Assembly: GCA_036897625.1 (NCBI GenBank)
Contig: JAYMTA010000604.1
Location: 1-26,160 of the forward strand
Length of the DNA stretch: 26,160 bases
Source of the DNA: Pelargonium cotyledonis
Taxonomy: Eukaryota; Streptophyta; Magnoliopsida; Geraniales; Geraniaceae
Reading direction: 5' to 3'
Each line of letters starts with the position of its first letter. The first letter of the stretch is position 1. The notes under the pieces were generated by a model, which saw only the letters and a list, made by a program, of their open reading frames with translations, did not search any database and had not been told where the DNA came from. This document shows positions 11,301 to 21,080 of the stretch, one piece after another. Made by a program: the position numbers and the translations under genes.

Positions 11301-13572
11301 GCTAGACTGTTTATTAGTCAAATTGAATTGTCAACAATAATTATAACTAATATATCTCCTTGAGTTTTGGTTTAGAAATAAAGGCTGTGTGGCTATTGTG
11401 TTCATACATGTTTTAGAAGTGACTGTTATTTGAGATATAAAGCATTTGATAGTGATTAAATTAAAAATGCAACTGTCTTTTTTAATAGAGTACTTGACAA
11501 CTGTAGAATTGAATTGCTGATAGAAAAAAAAAACTGTAGAATTGAATTATTATATTAGTCTAATAGTCTGTGTGTTATTATGACAAGCTTATGGTGTTTG
11601 TCAATAAATATATTTAAGACCTATGTCCATAATATATGCTGCAATCAGAATGTGGAATGTATTACTGCCACTGGCCTAGGAATTTAAGGCGGGCTGTGTT
11701 GGATCTATTTCAGGTCACTTTTGTAGTTACCCACTTCAACGATCCAAGGATTTCGAGTGCAGATTTGAGGGATCTACTGCTTCAGTCCATATCAGTTCTG
11801 GTACAATACAAGGAATATTTGGCTGTTTTTGAGAGCAATGAAGTGGCGACCCAAAGGATGCCAAAAGCGTTGCTGTTAGCTTTTGATAACAGATCCTGGA
11901 TTCCGGTCACAAATATTCTTCTGCGCTTGTGCAAGAATTCTGGCTTTGGTTCTTCAAAGCATGGAGAGTCATCATCATCTTCAGTTTTCCAGGTAAATTG
12001 TGGGACACTTTTTTGTTTGATCATGTATCTTATTTATCCGAAGCCTAAATATTTTTTTTCCTCCCTACTTCTAAATCTATAAAGAGATTGCTACGGGAAG
12101 CTTGCATCAACGATGAAGAGTTGTTCTCGGCCTTTCTCAATCGCTTATTTAACACTCTTAGCTGGACAATGACTGAATTTTCAGTTTCAATTCGTGAAAT
12201 GCAAGAAAAATACCAGGTATTAATAAGTGCTATTGTGAACAACTTAATATAGTAGTTCAGGTTGCATCTCTTTTAGCATTAGAAGATGTCTCTTTCCTTG
12301 ATATCTTTGAACTCTTCCCTTTCCCTCTGACTATTTTTGCATTTTTTTATCATTTTTGTTTGCAGATAGAGTTTCAGCAGAGGAAATGTGGTGTCATATT
12401 TGATCTCTCTTGCAATCTTGCCAGGGTTTTGGAATTTTGCACTTCTGAGATCCCACAAGCATTCCTGTCGAGAAGTAATACAAATTTGCGAAGGCTGATT
12501 GAGCTAATCGTGTTTATTCTTCACCATATTACTTCAGCTGTGGACACTGAATTTTTTGATGTGTAAGTTCTTGTGCTAATGAGTTTTAACTCATTTAGCT
12601 CTCTCACCGATCGCGGGGACAATTTGGCTATCTCTTGATGGCTTTGAAGTTTGATTATTTCATGAATAGCGTTAACTGTTAGATGCAACTCTCAGTAAAA
12701 AAAGGACTTTTGGATTATATGAAATGTCATTACGTGCATGTTGCTTTGCAGGTCCCTTAGACGACATGGTCATTATATAGATAAGGTAAACCGGGGCATG
12801 ATATTAGCACCCATTGTAGGCATGATTTTCAATTTGTTGGATGCTAGTGAGGAGACAAAATGCAGGGAGCAAGATGATATTGCGAGTGCGTTTGCGAGCA
12901 TGGACTGTCCCGACATGGTTCATGTTGGGTTCCAGTACCTGTTGGATTACAACTGGGTTAGTTCTCATCAACATTTATCTCTTTCTATCTATTATACATA
13001 CAAAATTTTCATATATTTGATTCTTTTGGTATCTGTATGTTTATGAGAGAGTTTCTTTAAGATATTTGAATATGTATACAACATAAACCAAGTCCCTGGG
13101 ATTCTTTGCTCGTGTTCTCCGTTCAATTCCATCCCATCTAAACACTCAGTTTTCATATGGTGCTTGCTTGATCTTGCATTGCTTATTGTCAAAACATAAT
13201 TTGAGATGCTAAAATGACTGTCGTTATTGCCTGCCTTCCTTGCTCTGATTGATCGATGTGATGAGACAGGCTGGATCCTTCCGGGGAGACACCAATCTCG
13301 CGAAACTTGGGAAGCTAGAGAATTTTTCAGCCCTCCTGATAAGCAGGATGGAGTCAGAAGCCGAGAGGACACACTGTAGGGAAGAAACAGGCGTTGAAGA
13401 TAGCACGTGCTGCATCTGCTACGCGAGCAAAGCAGACACCCAGTTTAAACCTTGCTCCCACAGGTCCTGCTATGGATGCATCACCAGACACCTCCTGAAT
13501 TGCCAGAGATGTTTCTTTTGCAATGCAACAGTGCTGGAGGTTTTCAGAATCGACGTTGAAAAGGCAGGTTAA
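5362..13572 (+). CDS. RKP: RING-SPRY E3 ubiquitin-protein ligase, RKP/KPC1 type
   Basis: Plant relative of mammalian KPC1 (RNF123). In Arabidopsis, RKP is a RING E3 ligase that helps degrade the cyclin-dependent kinase inhibitor KRP1 and affects geminivirus infection. Ten coding exons: 5362-6858, 8160-8972, 10020-10180, 10428-10566, 11093-11176, 11714-11992, 12085-12216, 12366-12562, 12752-12956, 13270-13572. All junctions have GT and AG and keep frame, giving 1269 residues (Arabidopsis RKP about 1280). A SPRY domain spans roughly residues 132-265 (ACVWKGRWMYEV, GWAT, DDSYAFDGKRVSKWN, GDIIGCCIDMD, ISFYRNG, FGYYPAISLS). The C-terminal C3HC4 RING ligands are C1216, C1219, C1231, H1233, C1236, C1239, C1250 and C1253. 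The long middle is the conserved KPC1-like region without named motifs. The start matches the family N-terminus MAE-S-R-x-G. The frame open past 6858 to 7146 is intron read-through. No lesion is seen; probably functional. Confidence 0.95.
9210..9660. repeat. Pair of diverged repeats in RKP intron
   Basis: Two stretches about 360 bp apart (about 9210-9290 and 9569-9655) share an order of motifs: a CCCACATTG or TTCACAATAG start, ATAAATATA, GAGCAAC, and AAACC(T/C)TA followed by TAAC(T)AGTT. They look like diverged copies of one plant repeat, possibly an LTR-type element, inside the intron between coding exons 2 and 3. Weakly supported. Confidence 0.3.
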
Positions 13573-13810
13573 TATTCATTTAATCCTTCTGCTTGGATGG
13601 ATCCCGATTAGAATCTCGGAAGAAAATAATAGAAAGTAGTTATGAAACTGAAAGTTGGATCAATCAGAAATATGATTGTGTTTTGTGAAGGCGATAGGTT
13701 CTGAGAGAAGCTGTTGCCGTAAGAATTTTGTAGGGGAAGTTTGAGGGGAAATGTTATGTAAATATGATGAGATGTAAATTGGAAATAAATCTTTGGCAAT
13801 TCAAATGTAA
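13573..13810 (+). terminator. RKP 3' UTR with candidate poly(A) signal
   Basis: The stretch follows the TAA at 13570-13572. AATAAA occurs at 13784-13789, about 210 bases past the stop, and is the best candidate near-upstream polyadenylation signal. The exact cleavage site cannot be read from the sequence. Confidence 0.4.
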
Positions 13811-13934
13811 ATATTGTTATGATCTGGATTAGCTTTGAAGAGACATTACAATCAGAATTTAAAATAACATGTTAATTGTTTACATAAAATAGGTACCAAA
13901 GGACAACCTAATTGTTTGAGCACAACATTGCTAT

Positions 13935-14077
13935 AATGTGGCTCATGAATTCAAAAAATAAAAATAAAATGTGGCTCAGGAATTCAAAGTTTACTTGTTT
14001 TTTTTATTTTTTCCTGTAAATGCTACATCAAATCATTATTCACATCATAGCTACATCAAATCATTATTCACATCATA
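13935..14077. repeat. Short tandem duplications between RKP and TON1
   Basis: A 28-base unit beginning GCTACATCAAATC is present twice with no mismatch (14022-14049, 14050-14077). Just before it, a 21-base unit around AATGTGGCTCATG is repeated at 13935-13955 and 13968-13988 with one mismatch. The perfect 28-bp copy indicates a recent slippage or repair event. Confidence 0.85.
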
Positions 14078-14439
14078 GCTGTGCACTAACAATCAAGTAA
14101 CTCAATCGTAACTTTGTAGGTATGTTACAGCGGACATTATACACATAATTTTTGAAACCTATTTTTACGGTGACATTTTGTTTGTAAATACTAAATAGAA
14201 ATAAAATAGCCCATGTCCACTTATTAGCCTCATTAGTAAGGCAAGGAAAAACTCTTTGAAGTTTGTTCGCTCTACTTTATAAAATAAAAAATAAACATTG
14301 AGAAAAGGTTTGAAGTGAAAAACTAATAAACTATTTACGCATTTTCAAAAAAAAAAAATTGATGTATTAGGCGCACACTGTCATTGAATGCAAATACGAG
14401 CATTGGGTAAAGCGAAACAGAAGTTTGAATCCTTACCAA

Positions 14440-14620
14440 GAATGTTAAAGCAAGTGGTTAAAACACTTTGAATTTTCTATAAAGTCTCAAGTTCGAACTT
14501 CCTTGTCGACGTAATGAGATAGGATATGTGGGGTGGTGTTTAGAGTGACGCTTCCTTTGAGAGTGAGAAACATTATTACTTCGAGTATGATGCCCCGATA
14601 ATTATAAAAAAAAGTATATA
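14440..14620 (+). mobile_element. tRNA-derived SINE-like relic
   Basis: AAGCAAGTGGTTAA (from about 14449) resembles a pol III A box. CAAGTTCGAACTTCC (about 14487-14501) resembles a B box at tRNA-like spacing. The body continues with GGATATGTGGGGTGGTG and ends near 14605-14614 in an A run. This matches the layout of plant tRNA-derived SINEs. No clear target duplication was found, so the borders are approximate. Confidence 0.45.
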
Positions 14621-14983
14621 ATATATATTGCTGACTGCTTCTTAGGATAAATGGACTTCAAATATTTAAGTATTTTTCTTTTATCACCCTTGAGAAAATG
14701 GAGCTTTTCTGGGTGTTACAGTTTCTTAGAATATGAAACTGAAAATAAAAATGTATATTTCAAACACTAAATTGAAACATATATTCGATGAAATTGAAGA
14801 AAAAAAATGAACATTCAAATACAGCATATAAAGAAATCAAAACCAATCAAGGTTTCACATTCATTCATAACCAGAAACTATCTATAAACATCTATAAAAT
14901 GTGAGTCACCAGACTGTCTCCAAATCGAAAATGGCAATTTTAATCCAAGGCAGAAAAAAAAAAGAGCTCAAACAAATTACTAA
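14621..14983. other. Gene-free stretch between convergent genes
   Basis: AT-rich sequence without recognisable coding or RNA signal. Its right part probably includes the distal 3' UTR of the minus-strand TON1 gene, whose poly(A) site I could not place. Confidence 0.35.
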
Positions 14984-15009
14984 ATCACATCACATCACAT
15001 CACATCACA
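14984..15009. repeat. Pentanucleotide microsatellite (ATCAC)n
   Basis: About five perfect tandem ATCAC units lie roughly 100 bases beyond the TON1 stop codon, probably inside its 3' UTR. Likely length-polymorphic. Confidence 0.85.
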
Positions 15010-15110
15010 TACGATCTTATACATAATCACTACCCATCCAATAGTGCATATCCTCAAGGAGAGAAACAAGATGCACAGCAAACTACTCGATCATTCTACA
15101 CGTCACTCAG

Positions 15111-18100
15111 CTACATATGATCAGCCCTGCCATCATCGTCACTGGTTTCGTCCCCTCCATGCCTGCAAGCCACCTCAATGTAAGAATCAATGAAAAAACT
15201 TGCGGTAGCTGAGTGAGTAGTCCGCGGTAACAGAAATATCACATGGGTGCCAAGAAACAGTGAAAAAATGGTTGAAAAGGATAACCCTATTCTATGCTTT
15301 CTAGAAAATGGGATTCTCGTGCGCGTGTACTCTAAATGACTGATGTGAATTGCTTATATGAGTAAGTCGACAGTTGTAGTTGAAGTAACAGCATTATATG
15401 GGTATCAAGAAACAAGTGTAAAAATGAACAGGGAAGAGAAGCCTTAACAACAAGGAGCAGGAAATGCGCTTGAAAACTTGGATCTAACTTTTCTAATGCG
15501 TTCTAAATGAATGTGGCAAATGAATTGCTAATATGGGTAAGCTGGTAGTTTGTAGTTACATAACTGCAATATACAGGTACCAAGAAATAGGTGAAGAAAA
15601 ATGGTTGCAGAGGAGAACTCTATTCTCCGCATTCTAGAAAACTGGTTTCAGTGTATCCTAGACATCAACGACAACAGCAAATGAGCTTCATTGTTGGCTC
15701 TACTTTCTAACTTTCTCGATGAATTCTAAATGAATGTGATATGTGAATTGCTTATATGGGTACCAAGAAACAAGTGAAAAATATGGCCAGGGAAGAGAAT
15801 CCTATTCTCTGCTTTTTAAGAAACAGGTTTCGTTAGAAGTTCAGAACTAACCGCCATGATGTAGTTAGATTTCGAGCTTTTCTATCCAACTGAAGGTTTT
15901 CCAAGGCAGCTGAAGCTCGAACTACATCCTCCGGTAGCTCATCACTGTCATATCTCCAATTGTATTCTTCCTTCCGGTAACCAGATGTGGAGGACCCCGC
16001 TCTCCTATCTGAATACTAAGATGTATCAGATAACAACTCAAAAACAAGTAAGCTAATAATGAAGGATATAAGAGATAACTTTATCGCTCACCAGATGTCT
16101 GAGAAGCAGCACCCGGCCTACCAATACCATTAGCAACGCCACAAACTCAAACTAATTAGTCAACACAGACAGTAAAAAAATGAAAAAGTAGGGTGAGCGC
16201 AGCACCTTCCAAGTGGAGGTAAGCCCCCAGCAACAGATGATGAAGATCTGCGAGTGTTCCGGGGATCTGAAGTCGATACGCTACCCCTTTGGGATAAATT
16301 CTGTCAAAAATTGATTAATTATTACTTAATGAATGCATGGACTTTGAAGAAAAAGTATTGGAGGTCGGAAAAAAACAGCATGTACTGCTTCCAGCAATAA
16401 ATATATTTAAATCAACCAGGCAAGCAGCTCGATATCCTTCCTTATACTTCTTTGGTTTTACAATGTCGCAATGATCATCCACGTTAGAAACTGAAAGATA
16501 ATTATTTTTTCACAAAACAACACGAGTCTTTGTACATGATATGGCTGAGCAGGAACTCTCCTGCCCAAAACCAAACCTCTCTGGTCGGGAAGAGAATGTG
16601 ACCGATCGAACCCTGACAAAGCCCCCATAAATCATGCATTTCCCCCCTTTTGGAAAACTATAGATAAGCAATTGTTATTCACCATACGGTAACATCTTTT
16701 TAGTTCTTTTAAATTCCCTCTCCTTCTCTAATCAGACATCTAACTTGATCGTCGGAGGTGGCCCAGGGACCCCCATTCCTTTTGTGTTCATTTGTGCAGG
16801 TCTACTGAGGACGTCAGACCAAAGGAGACCCAGAAGAATTCTCGCGCAATAACAGTACCATAACTACGTAAAATGCATACTAATACTTCTTTTACGATAT
16901 GCTACATGAAAGCCATAAATATCCTTTATCTTACCACTCGTACGGTCGTACCTCTAATCCAAAATGGTTGTTGTACCTACAGCACCTTCAACTTGAATCC
17001 AATCACTCCTTACCAAATAATTTATTGCAGGTAATATCCCTTCTTAAACAACTACTCATTTTGGTACCAAATGTGTTACCTCCTCCACATCCTTTCTCGG
17101 CAACACTCTTAAATGCCCTGGAAAGTACAACCATTTCACAAGATTGGAACAAATGCTATACGATCAAATTACACACTGAAGCTCACATGTTTCTAATGCT
17201 GACTTTGTATCCTATATATATATATATATAGAATACCTTACTGTCCCAGTCCTAAAATATAACCATCTAATCAAATTCCGGAGACCATAAAAAGATTAAA
17301 CTATTTTAATTGTTCCCAACTATTCCGCCCGGCGATATGATAATAGATTGAAAACCCCTTAGTCTAAATACCACTGATGAACAGTAGGCAAATTATCCAT
17401 GAAGTGTGTAAATATCACTACCATTCAAGATTACAAAACCACATGCAAGTTAAGAACCACAAATATCTACACCGGAATCTTAAACATCAAACCTCAAAAT
17501 TTAAAAATCCTTCAAGAACATCCAAAAGCAGAGGACAGTGATCTCCATTTCTGTTTAGATCATATCCACTCTTGTTGCTAAATTCCTTCAGCTCAGCTTT
17601 CCAGGAATCTTTTTGCTGCAGTTTGAGAATATTTAAAAGAAGTTGAAACTTCATAGATGAAACAATGTATCTTATGCATTAGTTCACAGAATCAGTAATC
17701 ATATAAAAGAAATTTACTTGATTACCAAATTGCACTCAGGCTGATAAACTTTTAGGGTGTGATTAAGTTGTGCCCAGTCTAAGTATTCACATACTAGTGC
17801 CGTTAACAGCCTTCCTGCATTCGGAACAACAAAGTAAAATAAACATAAGTAAATGGCGGAAAAAAAGGCACACATAAAATGGAAGCCTCTTCAAAAGGCA
17901 CATGATCATACACGAATTCTCATTGTAGAGGGATAAGAAAATATTGGAAGGGATGCTACTTTATGTGAGGCGGTTAACATTTGAAAACTTTAAACAATAA
18001 CAATGACCCACTACTCAGTATGCTTATTGTGATAACATTGAAGGCTAGCAGAAAAGAACCTTTAGGAGAGGCATGAAGTTGTTTTGCACGATCATTGCAA

Positions 18101-18788
18101 CTTCCCAGCAGCGCAGGAGGCAAACCTTCTTCCTTTTCAACTACCCGATCCTCCTCTTCAATAGCCTCAAACACACTTGCTCTCAGCTCAGCCTAGCAAG
18201 AAACCAAACAAAACCAATCAATCAACAAGCCCACTGAAAACAACACAAACCATATATAATTTACCCAGAAAGTTGAAAATACCAACTCCACCTAGTTAAC
18301 CCATATGACTTAATAAGGATTGTTCTCGCCTTCTCTCTCATTGCCATCATTTCTAAGGAGATGCTAGATATAAGATCCTACAATAACACCAAAGCAAGCT
18401 CATTTCTCACCCAACCCCAGGAACAAAACACCATTAAAAATCCAGATAATGAACACACAACAATGCATCCAGACAAAATGCTTCTCAAAATCCCCACAGC
18501 ACAGAAAAAATTCAAACAACCCATAATTGATTGCACTGATACGAAGCATATGAGAAAACCAAAAAGCCCAGAACCATTCCAGGAGGAGGTAAAAAAAAAC
18601 TTTTTTTAAACCTAAATCAGCAAATTTTCCAAAACCCAGTTGAAATGAAACGTTCATTCGCGAGAAAATGAGAGAAAAAACAGAAGAAAACGGAAATGTA
18701 CCCGGATCTTGGCGAGAACCCCTTTCTTCTCTAGGGTTCGCGTGACGATGGTTTTGAGGTCCATCATTTCTCTGGTGTAGTCGTCCAT
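15111..18788 (-). CDS. TON1: TONNEAU1 (TON1), FOP-like microtubule organiser
   Basis: TON1 is a plant protein related to human centrosomal FOP. With TRM proteins and the PP2A subunit FASS/TON2 it forms the TTP complex that organises cortical microtubules and the preprophase band. Exons (minus): 18788-18702, 18192-18060, 17814-17726, 17615-17493, 16300-16206, 16117-16092, 16008-15852, 15162-15111. Every junction has GT-AG and frame is kept, giving 253 residues (Arabidopsis TON1a about 260). The protein begins MDDYTREMMDLKTIVTR and continues with KGVLAKIRAELRASVFEA, EEGLPPALLGSCNDRAKQLH and a LisH-like segment GRLLTALVCEYLDWAQLN (about residues 73-90). GYDLNRNGDHCPLLLDVL follows, then a Ser/Arg-rich linker and a conserved tail, SGYRKEEYNWRYD and LENLQLDRKARNLTTSWR, ending GRADHM. 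The 26-base sixth exon is easily missed by gene finders. No lesion seen; apparently functional. Confidence 0.94.
15243..15835. repeat. Four-copy diverged tandem repeat in TON1 intron 7
   Basis: The phrase ATGGGTACCAAGAAACA-GTGAAAAA recurs at about 15243, 15398, 15573 and 15756, spacings 155, 175 and 183 bases. It is followed in several copies by CTATTCT(A/C)TGC-TTCTAGAAA and by GTGAATTGCTTATATGGG. The copies are clearly diverged, so the array is old. It accounts for nearly all of the 689-base last intron. Confidence 0.75.
17211..17230. repeat. (TA)n microsatellite in TON1 intron 4
   Basis: A run of about nine TA dinucleotides (TATATATATATATATATA) lies in the 1.19-kb intron between TON1 exons 4 and 5. 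No functional role is implied. Confidence 0.85.
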
Positions 18789-18960
18789 TTTTTTATTTTC
18801 CGAAGAAACTGATCGTTCCTTCGTTCTGTGCGCTTCTGCAGATGCTCAGTCTAGCTGGTCACAACTAGCTATTTTCGATATTTGATTCGTGTTGACGTTG
18901 ACAGAGAGAGATGTTTCCGGCCAGGGGTTGATTGCAAATACTCAAAATTATGGGGTCTCT

Positions 18961-19051
18961 CTATATATATTTTCTAACTGTGTGGGGTCCATGGTAGGAT
19001 AAGATGGGTATGGGCCGAACAATATCAGATCATGGGCCCATGACAGGCCCA
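18961..19051 (-). promoter_or_regulatory. TON1 promoter: TATA box and TGGGCC elements
   Basis: Reading the minus strand, TATATATAG at 18970-18962 lies about 175 bases before the TON1 start codon, a plausible TATA box. Upstream of it are three TGGGCC-type elements: 19011-19016, 19033-19040 (the palindrome TGGGCCCA) and 19046-19051 (as GGCCCA). Such site II motifs are known TCP-binding elements in promoters of plant housekeeping and cell-cycle genes. The inferred 5' leader contains no upstream ATG. Confidence 0.5.
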
Positions 19052-19204
19052 ATCAACTTATCGGTTTGTTCTAATATATTCATAAAAATGAACCAAATAG
19101 GCAAATAGCTATGAATTCAGACATAAAAGAAAAATAGAGATATCAAACTTTGTAATAAACTTTCTGCTGAATGCCATTGGTATGTACTAAGAGCATATAT
19201 TGAT

Positions 19205-19560
19205 TGTGTAATTTTTGAAAAGTAAATCGGGTGGGGCTTGGGTTATCCGTGATCAGATGGGCCATGTTTGGGGTGGTGGCCGGACAAGTTGGCCAGGGAT
19301 AAGCGAGTCTCGGATAGTCGAGGCAATAAAAATCCAGGGGGCACCAAGTTGGATCGAGGTGCAGGGTTGGGGTTCGCTGATTATCGAGTCAGATGCTAAA
19401 GAAGCAGTGGATGCACTGCAGACTGGAGGGGAAGAAAATCTCAACGCCTTGGGCCTGATCGTCAGTGACATTTTAGCTATGTCAATTGATTTTATATCTG
19501 TTTTCTTTAGTTGGATTAGTTAGTTCGTGAACCGGGTGGCTTGTGCTTACTGATGGCCTT
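19205..19560 (+). pseudogene. LINE RNase H domain fragment
   Basis: A plus-strand frame from about 19215 reads GGAWVIRDQMGHVWGGG..., then IVEAIKIQGAPSWIE, LIIESDAKEAVDAL and ILAMSIDFISVFFSWIS. This is the order of blocks in the plant LINE RNase H (RVT_3) domain: GA-x-VIRD, EA-x-A, ESD, and a final FSW/VNRVA block. A stop follows, but the last block FVNRVACAY can be read in another frame near 19527-19551, so at least one frameshift is present. The upstream reverse transcriptase is absent. A dead fragment. Confidence 0.7.
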
Positions 19561-19699
19561 GAATGAAATTCTACATATTTCACCTATTTTGTCTGAAGTA
19601 CTTGTCCAATTTTGCATATATTAGAAATTGAAAACCATGATTGGAACAAAGGACATCATAGCCAATCTAGCTTGGACTTCAAAAACAACTCTAGACAAC

Positions 19700-21075
19700 A
19701 AAAGGGGAGGCTTCAATTATTACACACTTTACAGCTACATCAAGAATCACAACTAGAACCATCTCATTCACTCACCATCCAATTTTGCTTTACCAAGATG
19801 AACAGACGATCGTGATAGAATCAGATCCACTTTCAACTTTACACAATTTTACGAATTTCATTCCCTTAAATATTGATAATAATAAGAAAACACGGATGAA
19901 AACTAAACGGGAGGCTTAAAGAATAAACCTTACAGCTACATAGAGAATCATCCATCGCTGGCCACCTAAAATCAGAATCGGAATGATCTCAATCACCAAC
20001 ACTAACCAATAACCATCCTTTCTACCTATACCTCAAACCCGAACCACAATGATCTTGCTCACTAAACTATCCATTACTTCCATACGAAACAAGTAAAAGC
20101 AACTTCACATTTTACATATTCTGTTACTCGTAGCAAAAGAAGAAAATAGTCCAATTTGATATTACAAGTTCAAATTCTGCTAACTATGCTTCGAAAAATC
20201 CACAACCAAGATAAACACGTTGTACAAACAGCATAGTATCAGTAGTCTACTTTCAACTATACACAACTAAAGAAAACAAAACAAAAAGTTCCATATACAC
20301 TTACGCTACCAGAAGAATTATCCAGTTTCCTTGTCTAGGCCTTCAACACACTCACTAACCATCCTTTCTACCTAAAATCCAAACTAGAATGATTTAACTC
20401 ACTAACTATCCACCGTAAAAGCAACTGAACAATTCAGATATTCAATCACTAATAGCACAACAAGAAATCGAGTCGGCTCAAAATTACAAGTTCAAACTCA
20501 TATAATTTTGCTTACCAAGATGAACAAATTATACAAACAACAGCATAGAATCAATAATCTACTTTCAACTTTACACAAATCCCCATGAATATCAAAATGA
20601 ACCAAAGAAACACAAATGTGACCGTAACATTTTGCTACAACTCATGAAAGAAAACAAGTTCCATTTACACTTACAGCTACAAGAAGAATCATCCAATTTC
20701 CTTATATAGACCTTCAACACACTAACTAAACATCCTTTCTAGCTCTACCCAAAATCCAAACTAGAATGATCTAACACGCTAACTATCTGCAGTAAAAGCA
20801 AATGAACAATTCGGATATTCAATTATTAATATCACAACAAGTAATCGAGTTAGCTCAAAATTACAAGTTCAAACTCAGTTACTTTGGCTTGCCAAGATGA
20901 ACAAATTGTACAAACATCATCATAAAATCAGTAATCTACTTCCAACTTTACACCATTCTACAAATTTCATTACCATGGATATCAAAATCAACAAAAAAGC
21001 ATAAATGTGATCATAAATATTTGGTACAACAGCTCAACAAAACAAAAAAGGGAAGCTTGAAGAATTGCACTTACC
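19700..21075. repeat. Tandem array, period about 370 bp, abutting the L10 3' end
   Basis: Diverged units share, in order, ACTTACAGCTAC-AGAAGAATCATCC, CCTTCAACACACTAACTAACCATCC, AATCCAAACTAGAATGAT, GTAAAAGCAA-TGAACAATTC, AAATTACAAGTTCAAACTC, CCAAGATGAACAAATT and TCTACTTTCAACTTTACAC. The CTTAC phrase recurs near 19729 (partial), 19930, 20301, 20671 and 21070, spacings about 200, 371, 370 and 400 bases. The preceding phrase GGGA(A/G)GCTT is also shared. The last repeat runs to six bases from the L10 stop codon. Divergence between units is substantial, so the array is old. Confidence 0.75.
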
Positions 21076-21080
21076 ACATC

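Noticed and set aside
12992..13372. Minus-strand frames overlapping the RING exon
   Set aside because: Antisense shadows of the last RKP exon and intron; no recognisable domain.
14390..14440. Additional tRNA-like B box (AGTTTGAATCC)
   Set aside because: No A box at suitable spacing and no tail, so not called as a separate SINE or tRNA gene.
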